Positions 1 to 12,362 of a stretch of 64,000 nt of DNA are shown piece by piece; position 1 is the stretch's first letter, and every line of letters begins with the position of its first letter. A program made the position numbers and the translations under genes. Source of the DNA: Cladobotryum mycophilum (taxonomy: Eukaryota; Ascomycota; Sordariomycetes; Hypocreales; Hypocreaceae); assembly GCA_036429605.1 (NCBI GenBank), contig JAVFKD010000002.1, forward strand, positions 1,054,001 through 1,118,000, read 5' to 3'. The notes under the pieces are model-generated. The model searched no databases, was not told the origin of the DNA, and saw only the letters and a list, made by a program, of their open reading frames with translations.

Positions 1-2223
1 ATTTTCTTCTGAGAACAGTACACGCAGAGGCTATAGTATAGAGCAGTAGAACTCGTGGAGGAAGTCAAAACAAGTGACTCGTTGCAAGTTCGTATCCATG
101 GATAGTGCATATGGATGCGATATTCGTGAGTAGAGTCTCAAGATCATAGTAGCTTATTTAGTACTTGAATCATAAATTGGCGGGGTATTGCATTACCTAC
201 ATATAAGCAGTAGTTATCTTTATGTTGATCAATTTATTCTTGAATGTTTATAATTGGCTGCCTCCCCTCAACTGGGAGGACAACCCTGGTCAGCTTCAGG
301 ATGAGTCAACCCTGCCACTGCAGCCTCAACCAGCTATGCTATGTGATTCATTGCCAACTAGTGCTAGAAGACCGTGTGAGACATGGCTGGGAGTCAAGAT
401 CCTACAAATAGACAAAGATTCACCGAAAGAGAATTTTTTGCATTTTCACTCCTAGAAAACTCGCAGTGTGTTTTGTATTACTGCTGCGGAAGCCTGGCAT
501 TGGGTACTTGCCTTATGCAGCTGTACGATCTGCGGGGACAAACAACTCGACTGTCACACAAAAAACATCTCCAATTCAACCCTCCGTCTCATCTCGACGC
601 AGAACCGGTTAGGCCATCTACCACCACCGCCTGAGCATTTAAAATTCATTTGAGGATCTCAGAAATATCTCTAGATCACCTATGTCCAGATTATCCATTT
701 AAATGCCTTTTATTGCTTGAATTGTGCCTGGTTTCTTCCGTTTGGTCAGTTTCTTGCAATTTTTCCAACTGCTCTCACCCTTCACTGCGTCGTCAAACTG
801 CCTCTTCGCGCATCAGAAAGATCATTCAAAATTCAATCCCCATGCAAGATACTCCATTCTCAATTTTCTGTCCAAAAATCGCACGTTCCGGGGCATAGGA
901 GTGCTTAACAGGTACTTCCAGGGAGGTGGTCGAGACATGCAAACACCCACCCCCAGCCACTTTCCAAGCAAAAAGAGGACCTGAAGAACTGATTATGCGT
1001 ATTTAGACTCTTGATATTATTTTATCATTTAGAACAACTATTCAACCGCTTCATTCAATATCAGAACTCCAAACCTAATCTGCGATCCAATACTTTGGCT
1101 TCGCCAGTCGATACCATTCCAGGAACCATCAAGAAAATCAAGACGGGAACCCAAAGACATACATATCACAGTTGAAGGATCTAGAGTTACTTGTATATGA
1201 AGAACTAGGTACGATAATCTCTCCTTTCCTCTCTGATTGCAAGTTGAATTAGACTTGTTCTTCTCCATTGCCCTAGCAGAAACTCCTATTTGACTGCCTT
1301 TTCCTCCAATCTCCCTAAAAATATCATATACCAGTGGATCAGAAGCACGTTAAATAGAATCTTCCCTAGCCCATTTTCATACAGCTAATCACTGTTGCTA
1401 CTTTGTCTCGCTCAAACTTCTAGTTTGTGTATTTATATTCGGCGAAACTCCTATTGTTCTATTCTTCCCTTTACCGCTCCATTGGCTACTTCCATAAGCG
1501 CAGAATCCCAATATCTTTCCATTCTCTTCTGAACACTGTTATCCTCTGAAATTGTATTGGATCTTGTTCTGTTGGTGGTTCCGTTGCTTGGTAGCTTCTG
1601 AACAGCTAGCCCCCTTTCTTCCAATCTTCCTCAGTGGGGGAACTTCAGTTACACCAAAGTAGAGTTAAGAAAAACATCTGACACTATAATTTTAGACGCA
1701 AGATCTAAATAACGATTCAAATTTCTCGTAGCAATCCGAGAAACATTGTTTGATAAATTCGTCCCTCGAGCCACCCATCAAGAAACAAGAAACAAGAACG
1801 GAAGAGCGAGAGCAAGAAACGACTCCAAAGAAAGATTAGTCTCTCGTCAAGACTGACCCGACCTTTCTAGAAAATACTTGAAAACTACAAGGTATGGCTT
1901 GTCTCACTAACACCTCTTTCTTCTCCAACTCTCTGGATGCCCGTCTCAGTTTGTCAATGTTTCGTTTTTGTTAGTCGAGTCCAGCAGGACTAACTATTAA
2001 TGTGAGAGCTTAGAGCTTGCTAGCCTACCGATCTCCTGACAAACCACGAGTTACCAAAGCCCAAAAAGAAGCCACGGCAGAAGAGAATCACAATCAACTA
2101 GAATTACAGACGCTAGATTACAGACAACTGTTAGACTTCCAACACGCCTATATATACTCCCAACTCGAAAAAAAAAACCCATCAAAACCGTCTACCCATT
2201 TGTCGAACAACCGTTTCTCCAGA
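1..2223. other. No recognisable gene
   Basis: Only short, unrelated open frames are present on either strand, none with recognisable motifs. The pyrimidine-rich stretches and the GT...AG-like segment between about 1893 and 2013 may be the 5' untranslated region, possibly with an intron, of the gene that follows. Confidence 0.5.
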
Positions 2224-3477
2224 ATGGGTGGCTCTGCGTTTACGGTAGGGGATACTCCTCTCTACACCCCACGTATGCCAAAGGATATCTACGAAACCGT
2301 CAAGGAACAATGCCAGAGAAAATTACAAGACCTTTACTTTTACGTTGCATCACCAATCGACGGCCCGGGCAAAGAAGATTTTGGGGATGTTGACATTGTC
2401 TTGGCTTTCCCAAAAACTCCTGCAGCTAGCGATGGGGAGGAACTCGAGATTATCTCAAAAGCACTCAACGCGGAGCATGTCATAATGACCAAAAACAATG
2501 GATGTGCTGCTAATTTGGCTATCGCTTGGCCCAGCCACCTTGGCGACGAAAATATCCCGCAGAATTTGAACAACGTTGATCAGGGAGGGCAAAAAGAATC
2601 TACGAAGAAATATATTCAAGTTGACGTGCGAGTTTGTCCTGCAGTCGCGCAGTTTGACTGGATGCTGTTCAAACATGCCCATGGCGATCTATGGAATATC
2701 GTTGGGTCAATGATTCGACACTATGGTCTTACAGTGGACGATAGTGCTCTGTGGCTGCGTGTCCCTGAGATTGAGGACGCCAATAGAAAACGAGCCAGGG
2801 TATTCCTTTCTTCGGAACCACTCGAAATACTGCACTTCCTTGGTCTCCCTATTGACAACTACTGGGATCGGCCTTTCGATAACTTGCAACAAATGTTCGA
2901 GTACGCCGCACGCTGTCGACTTATGTACGTCTCACCGACCGAAAAGGAGCCAGCCATCAAAAGTCTCAAATCGAATGACCGCAGGCGTATGTCATATAGG
3001 CCTGCATTCAAAACGTGGGTTGACGAATTCATGCCCCAATGTCGTGAGCAGGGTCGCTTTGCGGAGAAAAGAACTACAAGAGAAGAGGTAACTCAGGAGG
3101 CGTTCGCTCGGTTCCATGTCGAGCGAGAATTTACCATTCGTCGGGACGAGTTCCTTCTGGAGAGGCAGAGGGAGTATATATGGAACCAGTCCATCAAAGG
3201 AAGCATCCCTGAGCCAAAGCATCCCGACCACAGCGCTATTTTGTATAGGTCGTGTCTCGTCAAAGCTATGAAGAGAATTATTTTGGAAGGCGATAAGACA
3301 TACGGTGTTGTCCCAGCAGACAGCCTAAAAGATGCCGAGGGCAACTTCTTCATGGAAAAGGTTGATGAGTTCATCCTGAACAACCAGCAAGAGGTTGGGG
3401 AAGCGGCTATAAAACGGCACCATTCTGCTGTTACAGAGCGCATGCGAATCAAACAAGAGAAATCGAAATCTGGCTGA
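2224..3477 (+). CDS. Nucleotidyltransferase-fold-like hypothetical protein
   Basis: A single-exon frame of 417 aa from the first ATG. The frame stays open upstream to about 2017, but only with a TTG codon, so the ATG was chosen; an upstream exon cannot be excluded. The N-terminal part has GGSAF followed about 45 residues later by an acidic D-x-D in FGDVDIVLAF. Together these look like the G[GS]...[DE]h[DE]h signature of the polymerase-beta nucleotidyltransferase fold. A helical middle region follows, and a charged, Arg/Glu-rich C-terminus ends in a basic tail. The combination resembles uncharacterised fungal proteins related to poly(A) polymerase/OAS1-type transferases. Neither substrate nor location can be inferred. 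Neighbours give no functional hint. The fold call is an inference from two motifs. Confidence 0.7.
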   Translation: MGGSAFTVGDTPLYTPRMPKDIYETVKEQCQRKLQDLYFYVASPIDGPGKEDFGDVDIVLAFPKTPAASDGEELEIISKALNAEHVIMTKNNGCAANLAIAWPSHLGDENIPQNLNNVDQGGQKESTKKYIQVDVRVCPAVAQFDWMLFKHAHGDLWNIVGSMIRHYGLTVDDSALWLRVPEIEDANRKRARVFLSSEPLEILHFLGLPIDNYWDRPFDNLQQMFEYAARCRLMYVSPTEKEPAIKSLKSNDRRRMSYRPAFKTWVDEFMPQCREQGRFAEKRTTREEVTQEAFARFHVEREFTIRRDEFLLERQREYIWNQSIKGSIPEPKHPDHSAILYRSCLVKAMKRIILEGDKTYGVVPADSLKDAEGNFFMEKVDEFILNNQQEVGEAAIKRHHSAVTERMRIKQEKSKSG

Positions 3478-5800
3478 CATCTATCAAGGAGTCGTTACTC
3501 ACCAGGCAACATGAAGAGCTATGACATCGACGGTTTTTGGGTTAGGGTTCGGTCCAAACTAGTCATGCAGTTGGCTGATACCCTCAAGCATCACTTTGAT
3601 GTTTTACGAATTAAGCAGTTATACGTCAACACACAGCAGATTAACCATCGAGAATCCATATTTCGGCAACTATTCTTATTTTTCCGCCGACTGAAGCGCT
3701 GATATGAACTTCAATTCAACTTTGGCAGACTTACAACATTAATCGTTCATGGAAACCAGGCCAGCATGGATTAGTAGGCAAGCCCCTGAAATAGGACTTG
3801 GAGTCCACAGACATCTTTATCTTTGGTCAGCAATTTGACAACAACCTCACACGCTAATACTAAACGTCTACAGAGGTTTCATTATCGGGTATCAGCCAGC
3901 AATCCCAGTTTGGGATTATCAAGGTTCTGGATTCTTCCAAAGCCTTCAGCGCACTTGGATACTGGAACTCCTATCTTGAATGAAATGTTCCTCAGGATCT
4001 TTCTAGGTATCTTGGCTGATGGGCAGATCATGGGTAAGTAAATTCTTCAGCCACGGCGTCAAACTACCTTTGGAGTTGCACTGACCAGCCTTTGCTATCC
4101 AGGGAGTTCAGAGACGGGTTTCCATATTCGAGACGAATGATCGAAGCAATACAACTTGTGTTCAGGGTTTTTTTATTCCTATTTGTAGCAGGATTTATTA
4201 TATAGCGAATTCATACAAATTGACGGCAAGCGGGATGAGAAAGGGGTGCCAGAGAAACTGAGGCATAGGTTCAACGCTGCCCCACATTCAAACAAACTAA
4301 TGCATTGCAGAGTTGCAATCTTGATCTAGTTCCCGTCTAACGCAGGTACGCAGCTCAACGTCAGAGACTCATCGAACCTCTTTTCAAGCAGAACATAGGC
4401 TGCAAATATGTTCGTCTTGCCGCTGATAAGGGGATTCGTGAGTCCCATTTCAACAGGCGAACGTCTCTCAATCCAAACTTTACTCGAGCGTCCACTAATC
4501 TAGAGTTTACAGGTAGAACCGTTCGGAGACAGAATTTCGATTGTTGAATTAGCCGAGTTTCTCGACAACGTCAAGGGCAAATAGAAAGGGAAAATACGAC
4601 CGCCTTATCCAAAACGAATAGCAAGACAAGCAGAGCCGAGACGAAATATTGACCGAATCCGTGTCCATAAGATGAACCAAACAACAACAAACAAGCAACG
4701 AGTTCCCATAATAAAGCAAGGCAAGACGACAGTGAAAAAAGCAATCGGTTTAGAGAAGGCAAGAAATTCCAGATGCTATTCGAGTTTATTCGACAACTTC
4801 CTCCGAACGAAAACGATTGAGAGAATAATAGAAAGATATGGACAATACTATGGCAATAGGAGAAGCTGGTCAGTTTGGTGAGGACAACGGGAAAGTGGGA
4901 GTATTATACGGGCAACCTCATCTAGCTGTAAAGAGATATCGCAATCAATCGTAGAGCTACCGTAGAGTCATCAAATCATCAAGAAGCCCAGTATGGATTG
5001 AAGAATTGTCTGTTAGAGCTACAAGGAAAGGTTCAAGACTGAGTAAGAAGTGACATGCCCTAAACCAGATGACTGTAGAGAAAAGCCATCCCATCTCAGG
5101 AATAGAGCGAAGCGTTCTTCAGGTAATTGGCCTGTCATGACGAAACTGTCAGTTACATAAGGGCCTTCTCGCAAGAGTTTCAGGCGGCAGCCCCCTGTGG
5201 AGTCGTCATGTATCGTCTGCAACGGCATGCGTAACGGTGCCAAGTGCTATGTACCTAGCAGTCAACTCTACCATAGATTTCCAGTCGTAAACACGACTTC
5301 AAAGTACAAACGTCTACTCCTATTTCCAAATATTCATCTTTCTCCATGACCATAAAGCAACAACTACGAACAGTTCAGGAGCATGAAACGTTTCTTAAGA
5401 GGAGAATATCTTCTCCAGATGAGATTCCTTTTGCTTCTGCACTTGTCCTCCCCGTGACGAAGTAGGAATCAGTAATTCTTGATCAAGTCGAACCCAGTAG
5501 TCCCCTAAGACTGAAGTCCCACTGCAACAGCACTGAGGAGGACTGCCTCCTGCTGCATGAAGTCCATCCTCCCCCTAAAGTCAGCTGACCCTGTTGAGCC
5601 CTGATCAGGCCACAACCACTCGCCTACTTATTCTCTCCCGCCCCCTCGCGCACAACTTTTTTCTTCCCTTCTTCTCTTCTTTCCTCCCACCATCAACAGC
5701 AACAACGCCGCCGCCTCCATCACCATCATCATCATCATCATCATCATCATCACTGATATTTCGCGTTACCCGTGCCCACAATCTGCCCCCCGTCGTCAAC
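3478..5800. other. Intergenic, no supported gene
   Basis: About 2.3 kb without a convincing coding frame; the open frames are short and compositionally random. The last 200 bases are pyrimidine-rich and contain a CAT/TCA microsatellite, which fits a promoter and 5' leader of the BTB gene. Confidence 0.5.
5719..5753 (+). repeat. (TCA)n microsatellite in 5' leader
   Basis: About ten near-perfect tandem TCA/ATC triplets lie shortly upstream of the ATG of the BTB gene. The frame through them is open and would add a serine tract, but the ATG at 5801 is preferred because the repeat looks like untranslated leader. Confidence 0.85.
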
Positions 5801-7207
5801 ATGTCTTCCCAGGAGCATGTTGCGACGAACACCACCACCACTACGGTGGCGGTGTCTATCACGTATCCCGCTGCTATGGCGCCACCTGGAACAGCTCCAG
5901 TTTTCAATATAGGTCAAATTACTATTAGCGTCGTTCCGCCTGTCGCTGCCGTTGAGCAGCAACCTCCTGCTGATCAAGATGAGCAACAAGCCCCTCCTGC
6001 TGCCGCCCAGGGCGAGACGTTTCCCGCTCTTCCTTTGACACCTATTCATTCGAACCAAATTGTTGGCGAGAGTGCACCAGAGGGTGTTTACGAACTTCCA
6101 GGCACAGTAAGTAATGGTTGTCTGTTAGTATTAAGCTATACGCTAACATATACTCGAGGATCATTTCCCCTTGATGGCAGGATCTCGTGGAGACAACAGT
6201 CGCTGGTTGGCTGGGTAAGTATCATCTGAAACTGTCGATAGACTCTTCTCTAATATTTACTCTATAGTCCGTTTGATCGTCTCAACGTTGGCGGACGTAC
6301 TTTTGTGGTTCCCACAAGACTCCTCCAACGCTACCCCTTCTGGAGAGTCCTAAGGACCATGAGACGTCCCGCTGAAGGTTGGTCTTTGCCCAACGAGGAC
6401 CCCAACATCTTTGCCATCGTCCTGGAATGTGTCTACTCTCCTTCGGGCTTTGACGGCACTGAGTCCCACATCAACCTGGTGAAGCTCATGCTCGCCATTG
6501 TTATGGTCAAGCGTTGGGACATGTCTGCCGAATTCCACAAGTTGGAAGCATCCGTTCGTCGCTACATCGTTCGTCGAGTCCTCTTCCGCAATCCCTTCCT
6601 ACCAGATCCAAATCATGTCATGGACCACAATTACTTTGTCTATCGCTCCGAGGAGATTTATCGCACTTGGAAGCTCTGTAAACGCTTCCATACCTTGAAT
6701 CACATTGTCAGCTCTTCTGAGCTGATTTCTCTCTATGCCACTACTATTCCTCACGACATGTGGCCTGCCTTGACCACCAACTTTGACGGGGAGTTTACCA
6801 GCGTGATGGATGTCACTGCTTCCATCCGGCAGTTTCCAGCAGAAGATTCCTTTGAGGACTGGTGGTTCCGTTTCTTCAGAATGGCGGGATACCTCGACTA
6901 TGATTGGTTTGACCCCCTTGTTATGGAGCGTTACTTCCTCCAAAACGATGATGAACACCCCGTTCCAGAACACACTCGAGAGGAGTTCGAAGCTGCCCGT
7001 GCCAGAGGTAATGCTCTCGTTGACACCTACGACGCCCGTCAAGAAGATGCGATACGGATGCTCTTTGACCATCCTCATATCATTCGAGACTCTATTCTGG
7101 ATGCTGTTCATGCCACCGCTGAAGTGCCCTATGGCACGCCTATCACTCCCCAACGCTCTCCTCAGGTTCAGTCTGCTAATGAACCAGAGGTTGTTGAAAT
7201 CCCCTAG
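5801..7207 (+). CDS. BTB/POZ-like domain protein
   Basis: Three exons, 5801-6110, 6181-6214 and 6268-7207, total 1284 nt and encode 427 aa. Residues 1-100 are low-complexity (Thr, Ala, Pro, Gln). From about residue 115 the motif FDRLNVGGRTFVV, followed by a hydrophobic segment and EDPNIFAIVLECVYSPSG, matches the start and middle of a BTB/POZ fold of the potassium-channel tetramerisation type. Such proteins dimerise or oligomerise and often act as adaptors. The C-terminal 200 residues have no recognised domain. The better-looking donor GTAAGT at 6107 would lose the BTB frame; the weaker GTAATG four bases on keeps it, so that donor was used. The family assignment is motif-based; biological role unknown. 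Confidence 0.75.
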
Positions 7208-8382
7208 ACCTTAACGCTCCTGATAGTGGCGATGCCGCATCCGCTGCCTAAGGGCCTCTACCTATCTACCCGATTGATGACACTGCTTTTCCGGAGGTTA
7301 TTTGTTTGTCAGTTTCTTTGCCTGCTTGCCCCATAGGGCACATGGTCGCCTATGCGACACTATTTCACGATTTGACGATTCACGAGTACGCTCGGCTTCT
7401 ATACCCATGCATAATGGCGCTGTCTATCCGCGTTATGCTCGGCCTATGTTTCAAGGCCAACAGTTCACAACATCCAGAGATTTTCTCCATTTTCGAAGCT
7501 CATCAAGTCAGCTTAGAGTTTTTCCACAGCATCAGGCAGCAGCAGTAGGGAGGGTGAGCTCCCGAACATTTGCCTAAGGCTTACTCTCCTGGGGCCTAAC
7601 AGCTTCAATCATCGAAATTTGCGTTTTTTATTCTTAGTATAGAGGGGCAACCCTCTCGAAAGTGCATTTGAACACTAGCACCTAGTCATCGAGCTTCCAA
7701 AAGGGTTTTCCAAGGGTTTCTATCGGTCACCGTCAACGACGGTTTATAAGGGTTTTTACAGGTACACAGGGGCATAACATAGCAAGCAGGTCATCAGGTA
7801 GATAGGTCATCAATAAGTCCCCATTGCAAAAGTTTCTTCTCCGTGATTTCTGATTCATGCAGATTTATTTATGTGATATCCAGAGCTTTGTTAATAGTGA
7901 AAGCTCTTGTGTAGTGAATTGGCGCAAGGAAGAAGGAGACTGATGTTGGTCCCTTGACTTTACATAAACACTTTGTCCTATGTAACATAATTTTGGACTC
8001 TACTTGTTGACTCAATAAACTGTGTCGATATTATTAGCAATTTATGGTAAATGAAGCAATCGCCAACACTCCTAAACATTATCGGGGGTTCACGATACTC
8101 TGGAAAAGTGAGTGGCATGGCGATAGTATCACTTTAGAGATAGTAAGGTTATTGCTACAGAGTCACCCTATTATAGTTATTTCAGGTAGAGATCCCGAGC
8201 TCAGACAAATTCCCAAGCCGATAACAAAAGTGTACAAACAGATATGTGACTGGGAAAAACGAGGGCTAGATATCTGAATCTTGTTATTATAGTCATAATC
8301 ATGAAAATCGCAATATCATCAATCTATACAAGTCCCCTCCCCCCTCCTTTTTTTATACAGTCCTGTAGAGGCATCTCGTTCC
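7208..8382. other. Intergenic, no supported gene
   Basis: Contains the 3' end of the BTB transcription unit and short open frames only. A 77-codon frame at 8044-8277 has a fairly protein-like composition but no recognised motif and no introns or neighbours that support it. Confidence 0.4.
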
Positions 8383-9063
8383 TTACTCTATCAGCTTCCA
8401 TAACCCGTCACCGAGGAAATGGGCGTCCTCTACCACGGGCCCCTTGCCCTTGGCCTTGACCTCATCTGTCCCCATGACCAGCATTCCGATGGCGCAGGCG
8501 TGCTCTTTGCCCTCGGCCATGATGACGACGGGCTCTCCCTTGAGTATCTCCCTGCTCCACCGTCCGTCCTCCACCATGCCCTGCTCCAGCTCCTTGCCCT
8601 CCTCGAGGGGTTTCCCCCGTCGACGGGTAACCTCCCGCCGGCCGAGGTCAAGCCGGGGGCCATGAGCGTCGCGCCCGAGAGCACGAACCGGATGGCGCCC
8701 CTGTCGATCCTGATGCTGGGGAAAGCCTGGGGGAAGCGGTGGACGAGCTTGAGGTGGGGGATCAGGTGCTGGCCGTCCTGCTGGTAGAAGAGGGGGATGG
8801 AGTCCAGGACGTAGAGGGTGTTGCGGTCGGGGAGCTTCATGCTCTCGAGGGAGCTCTTCTTGGGGAGGATCTCGTCGATGTGGGGGGTGAGGAGCGGGTA
8901 TGTGGCGAGGAGGGACTGTCGCAGCGAGCGCTGGACGGAGGACTTGAGTTTTTGTTTGGGAGCGGTGGGGAGGCTGTTTGTTTTTTTTTGGTTTTTAGCT
9001 GGATGAGTTTTCTTTTGGTAAAGGGAAGGGGAGAGGGGGGAAGACGTACTCTTTCTTGAACAT
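8383..9063 (-). CDS. TMA20: Tma20/MCTS1-like PUA-domain translation factor
   Basis: Exon 1 is 9063-9050 (MFKKD across the splice) and exon 2 runs from 8973 to the stop at 8383; about 201 aa. The N-terminal part with LKSSVQR and IDEILPKKSSL, and the PUA core GAIRFVLSGATLMAPGLTS, then EGKEHACAIG and LGDGLWKL, are the MCTS1/Tma20 signature. In yeast and animals Tma20 pairs with Tma22 (DENR) to recycle 40S subunits and assist reinitiation in the cytoplasm. The frame breaks once near 8607-8618, in a C5 run on the given strand; one extra base restores it and both sides are well conserved, so a sequencing error is more likely than a pseudogene. A short charged insertion follows LTSAGGRLP compared with the 181-aa animal protein. 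Confidence 0.9.
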
Positions 9064-9513
9064 GGTTACAGTATTGGAAGAGGAAATTGTATATGGGAAG
9101 AAGAAGTGAGGACGCGTCACGGTGAAGATTTGTGACGGAATGGGTTGGGGAAAATATAGTTCAATTGGGTGACAGACACGCATGAAGGTTGGAATCTTTG
9201 ACGGGATGGCCCCGCGATGAAATGATGGCGGGGTAAGTCGCGACATGCAATGCAGCGGGGGGAGAAGGATCGCTAGAGTCTAGCATCAAAGAGGTCCAGA
9301 TCTACTGTCAAGGTCACCGAGGCCATGGATGAAGTATGAAGTCATTACGAGTTGCATGTTTTTTTGGGGTCTGATTACATTCTGATGTTTGCCGTAATTC
9401 TAGTAGTACAAGTAAAATCCCTTTTTGTTGCAGTCGGTGTGCCCAGCAAACGCTACTAACAACATAACTCCCTAATCGTATTGTAAGGTGAATGCTGTCA
9501 TGGTAAACACATG

Positions 9514-9859
9514 TTAACCGTGAATTACGTGGGAGACGGTTCCATCATCGGTTACATGGACATTGAGACGATCGGGATTATGATCCTTTGTAACCATCAT
9601 GCCGGGCTTAATGATGCGTGTCTCCTGGGGCAGATCTCTCTTGCAAAACATCTAATACAAGTATGCATCAGTTTTTAATGCCTGACTATAGGGTAGGATA
9701 TTTGGAAAACGGAGATTGAATGGGCAATATGGCAATGGGGTAACGTACCGTCTCGTTGGACTCGTTCTCCGATAGTGTCTTGCCGACGAGCTTGTTCTGC
9801 CACTCCTCTGTCTTGTCGCCAGAGTTGGTGTTCATGAGGCCGGGAACGACGAGAGGCAT
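9514..9859 (-). CDS. Small I78-type peptidase inhibitor-like protein
   Basis: Two exons, 9859-9749 (37 codons exactly) and 9651-9514, encode 82 aa. The second exon carries KPGMMVTKDHNPDRLNVHV and ends in VSHVIHG, matching the C-terminal half of I78-family inhibitors (potato inhibitor I-like fold), where the loop before and around this stretch contacts subtilisin-type serine proteases. There is no signal peptide, so a cytosolic role such as control of intracellular or vacuolar proteases is plausible, as for other small fungal inhibitors. Phase 0 splicing with GTACGT donor and TTAG acceptor. It lies head-to-tail with the Tma20 gene on the same strand, separated by about 450 bases. Confidence 0.85.
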
Positions 9860-9873
9860 GTTGGGCGATTTTT

Positions 9874-9909
9874 TGGTGGTGGTGGTGGTGGTGGTGGTGA
9901 TGGTGATGT
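9874..9909 (+). repeat. (TGG)n microsatellite
   Basis: A run of TGG triplets with two TGA interruptions lies immediately upstream of the ATG of the I78-like gene, so it is in its 5' leader (CCA repeats on the coding strand). Confidence 0.85.
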
Positions 9910-12362
9910 GAATTTCTGCAGGGTACGTTTTGAAGGGTAGCGGAAGAGAAAGCCTGTGTTTAATTGACGGTGAGGTGTTGTTGTTTCTTTTGTTCTTTAC
10001 GAGTATAAGTAGGTAAGGGGAGAAGAAGAAGAAAAAGGAGAGGAGTTAAAAGCGATTTGATTGACTCTTATAATGATGCTGTAAATGACGGATGCGTCCA
10101 TAGAACCTGCGGTTACATAATGGGAGGGTGACCCGGTGCAGCTGGGAGTTGACGTGGGTGATGACGTCGGCGTACCTGAGGAGGAGGCAAAAAAATGTCC
10201 TGGAACAGTTTTTTCCTGTTTGCTGGTTTTTTCTATTCCTGCTGGAGGCCAAGGGAAGCTGCCCCCTTTTATGGCTTGCGACTACTTGTATTTTTATTTT
10301 ATTTCACCTCATAGTGGAAAAAGGTGATTTTTACACATCCCCATCGTCTTTTCCCCATTTCCTCTCTGGCATTTGACCCGTTGTACTAACTCCGTAGCCG
10401 TTTACAAAATCCCATATGAGCCGAATTGCTTCCGGGGGGGGGCGTTACACCAGCCACACGAAAACATGTGGCTCGAGCCCATCAAGCGAACCAACGATTC
10501 GTGGCGCACTCACTGCGCTATCACTGTTACCACGGGAGACGGGAAGGGATGAAGTCCTAAAAAAAGGAACCCCCTCAATATTTTTTTTAGGATGCAATCC
10601 GCATCGTAGTGTCCGCAGATTAAAAATAAAAATAAAAAAGCTTTTATTTAGGCGACGGTAAGGCTGAAAGAGAAAGAAAGGAAGATCCATACGGGATGGA
10701 TGGACGGATGGTTGTGGCGCATGTCACTGGATAGCAGCCCCATTGGGCATTGATTTCACTTCTGCTTAGTGCGCTCAGTCAGTGGCGCTGTGAAAGAGTT
10801 TCTGTAGCACATCGACTTGACATGCACGAATGTCCTCAGTACGCCGTGGTAGTAGCACGTAGCGGTAGCACGCCCCTAGAAATCCAATGTTTTCCCTCCT
10901 TCACTCAAACAGAGTTCTATTTAAAATGCATCCAACATCTTGGGCGCGCAATTTCCTGTTCCAAGGATATCATCAGCCTCCTGCGGTAGCAGCAGAACAA
11001 CAAAAAATAAATAAAGGGTGCCCAGGATTGTCAAATTGGTTCCTGTTGCTGATTGATTGAATTCAATATGCCAGCTATTAATTGCGCTTCTCTCTCTCTC
11101 ACTCTCTCCCTCACACACACACACACATCTATGCCCCATTGGCCCCCCAACGTGCGGCGGTCCCAAGGTCACTCCTCCCCCTAGAAATCAGACAAATCAG
11201 CCACTGGTAGCGCTGATTGTACGCACATGAATGGAGTAAAACGGGGCGCGCGCTGCTGCTTGCTTATTGACTGCATAAGGACCTGACTGAGGGTAATTAT
11301 AATATAGTTCCGCCTCTTGAAGCCCCCTTGATATGATAAGCTCTGGTTAATTACTTACGGGTGATTCGGGCGGATCCGAATTTGTTCATGACCATGGTTA
11401 TGACAGTCCGTACTTGTCAGGTCAATCAATCCATTGCTTTGAGAACCTCAAGAATGGAAGATGGAGGTGAAGGAGAGTAAATAAAACTGTCTCAACTGGG
11501 TACCATCCAAACCGACCATGTGCGTGCTACACACTACACTTGTTGAAGCATTTGGCCTCTACCAACCACCACTACGACTACTACGACTACTACTAGGTAG
11601 AGTAGACAATAGTAGCAACATCAAGCAATCAATCAAATCATTGTCTAGCTTGGGCAACAAGACGTTTAAACCGTCCAGTGGGTGGCTGTTTAAAAAAAGG
11701 CCCCCGGTTGCATCCATTTTGCACAGCCCTACACTGTTCGTCCAAATAGTCCGCTGAGCTGCGTTTCATTAGTGCGGCGGTCCTTGTGCCCCTAAAAATG
11801 TGCATCCATCCAATCCATGGATCCATGCATGCTCTCCCAAAGTCCCAAGTCCCTACCTACTCTCCCCCCCACAGCCCCCCCTGGCTCGTTTGCTGGAATC
11901 CCTTCGACTTGACCAAGGCTGACTGAAGACCCTCCCAACCAAAAGGGGAAAAGACCATTCGAGGGACTCCTTTTTCTCAGGTGGATAAGCTCATTCACGT
12001 TCCAGGTTCATTTTTGAATCTGGCTGAATCACCTCCTTCCGCCATCTCGTATCTGTTTTCGCTTCCCCTTCCAACTCTCTTCTTTTTCTTTTCTTCCCGC
12101 TCCCTTTTCTCCCTTCTCCCTCCCATAATCTTCACTCTTCTTACTCACTCGTCCAGTTGCTGCGCGATTGTTGCTTTCTTCGGGGACGACGTTTGGAGTC
12201 TCTGATTCACATACCAACTGGGTAACACGGAGCTTTTAATCAGACCCGCAGTATAACCAACTGGACCTGCATAACGATCTGCACCCTTCTTCGCAAATAC
12301 GAGCAGCCCCCTGAACACGACAAAAAAAACCCCCCAAACCAACTTCCTAAAACGCCTTCACG
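9910..12362. other. Intergenic, no supported gene
   Basis: About 2.4 kb without a convincing gene on either strand. It contains a TC/AC dinucleotide tract (about 11088-11127). Pyrimidine-rich sequence from about 12050 to 12150 is a likely promoter/leader for the following membrane-protein gene. Confidence 0.5.
11088..11127 (+). repeat. (TC)n/(AC)n dinucleotide tract
   Basis: A compound dinucleotide repeat, TC followed by CA repeats, in intergenic DNA. Confidence 0.85.

Noticed and set aside
2017..2223. Upstream 69-codon extension of the nucleotidyltransferase-like gene
   Set aside because: It has no ATG (starts at TTG) and its composition is unlike the conserved part; the ATG at 2224 begins just before the GGSAF motif.
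5594..5800. N-terminal extension of the BTB protein through the TCA repeat
   Set aside because: It would encode a poly-Ser tract from a microsatellite in pyrimidine-rich leader; the downstream ATG is in a good context.
8419..9059. Plus-strand frames opposite Tma20
   Set aside because: They are antisense shadows of the conserved minus-strand PUA-domain coding sequence.
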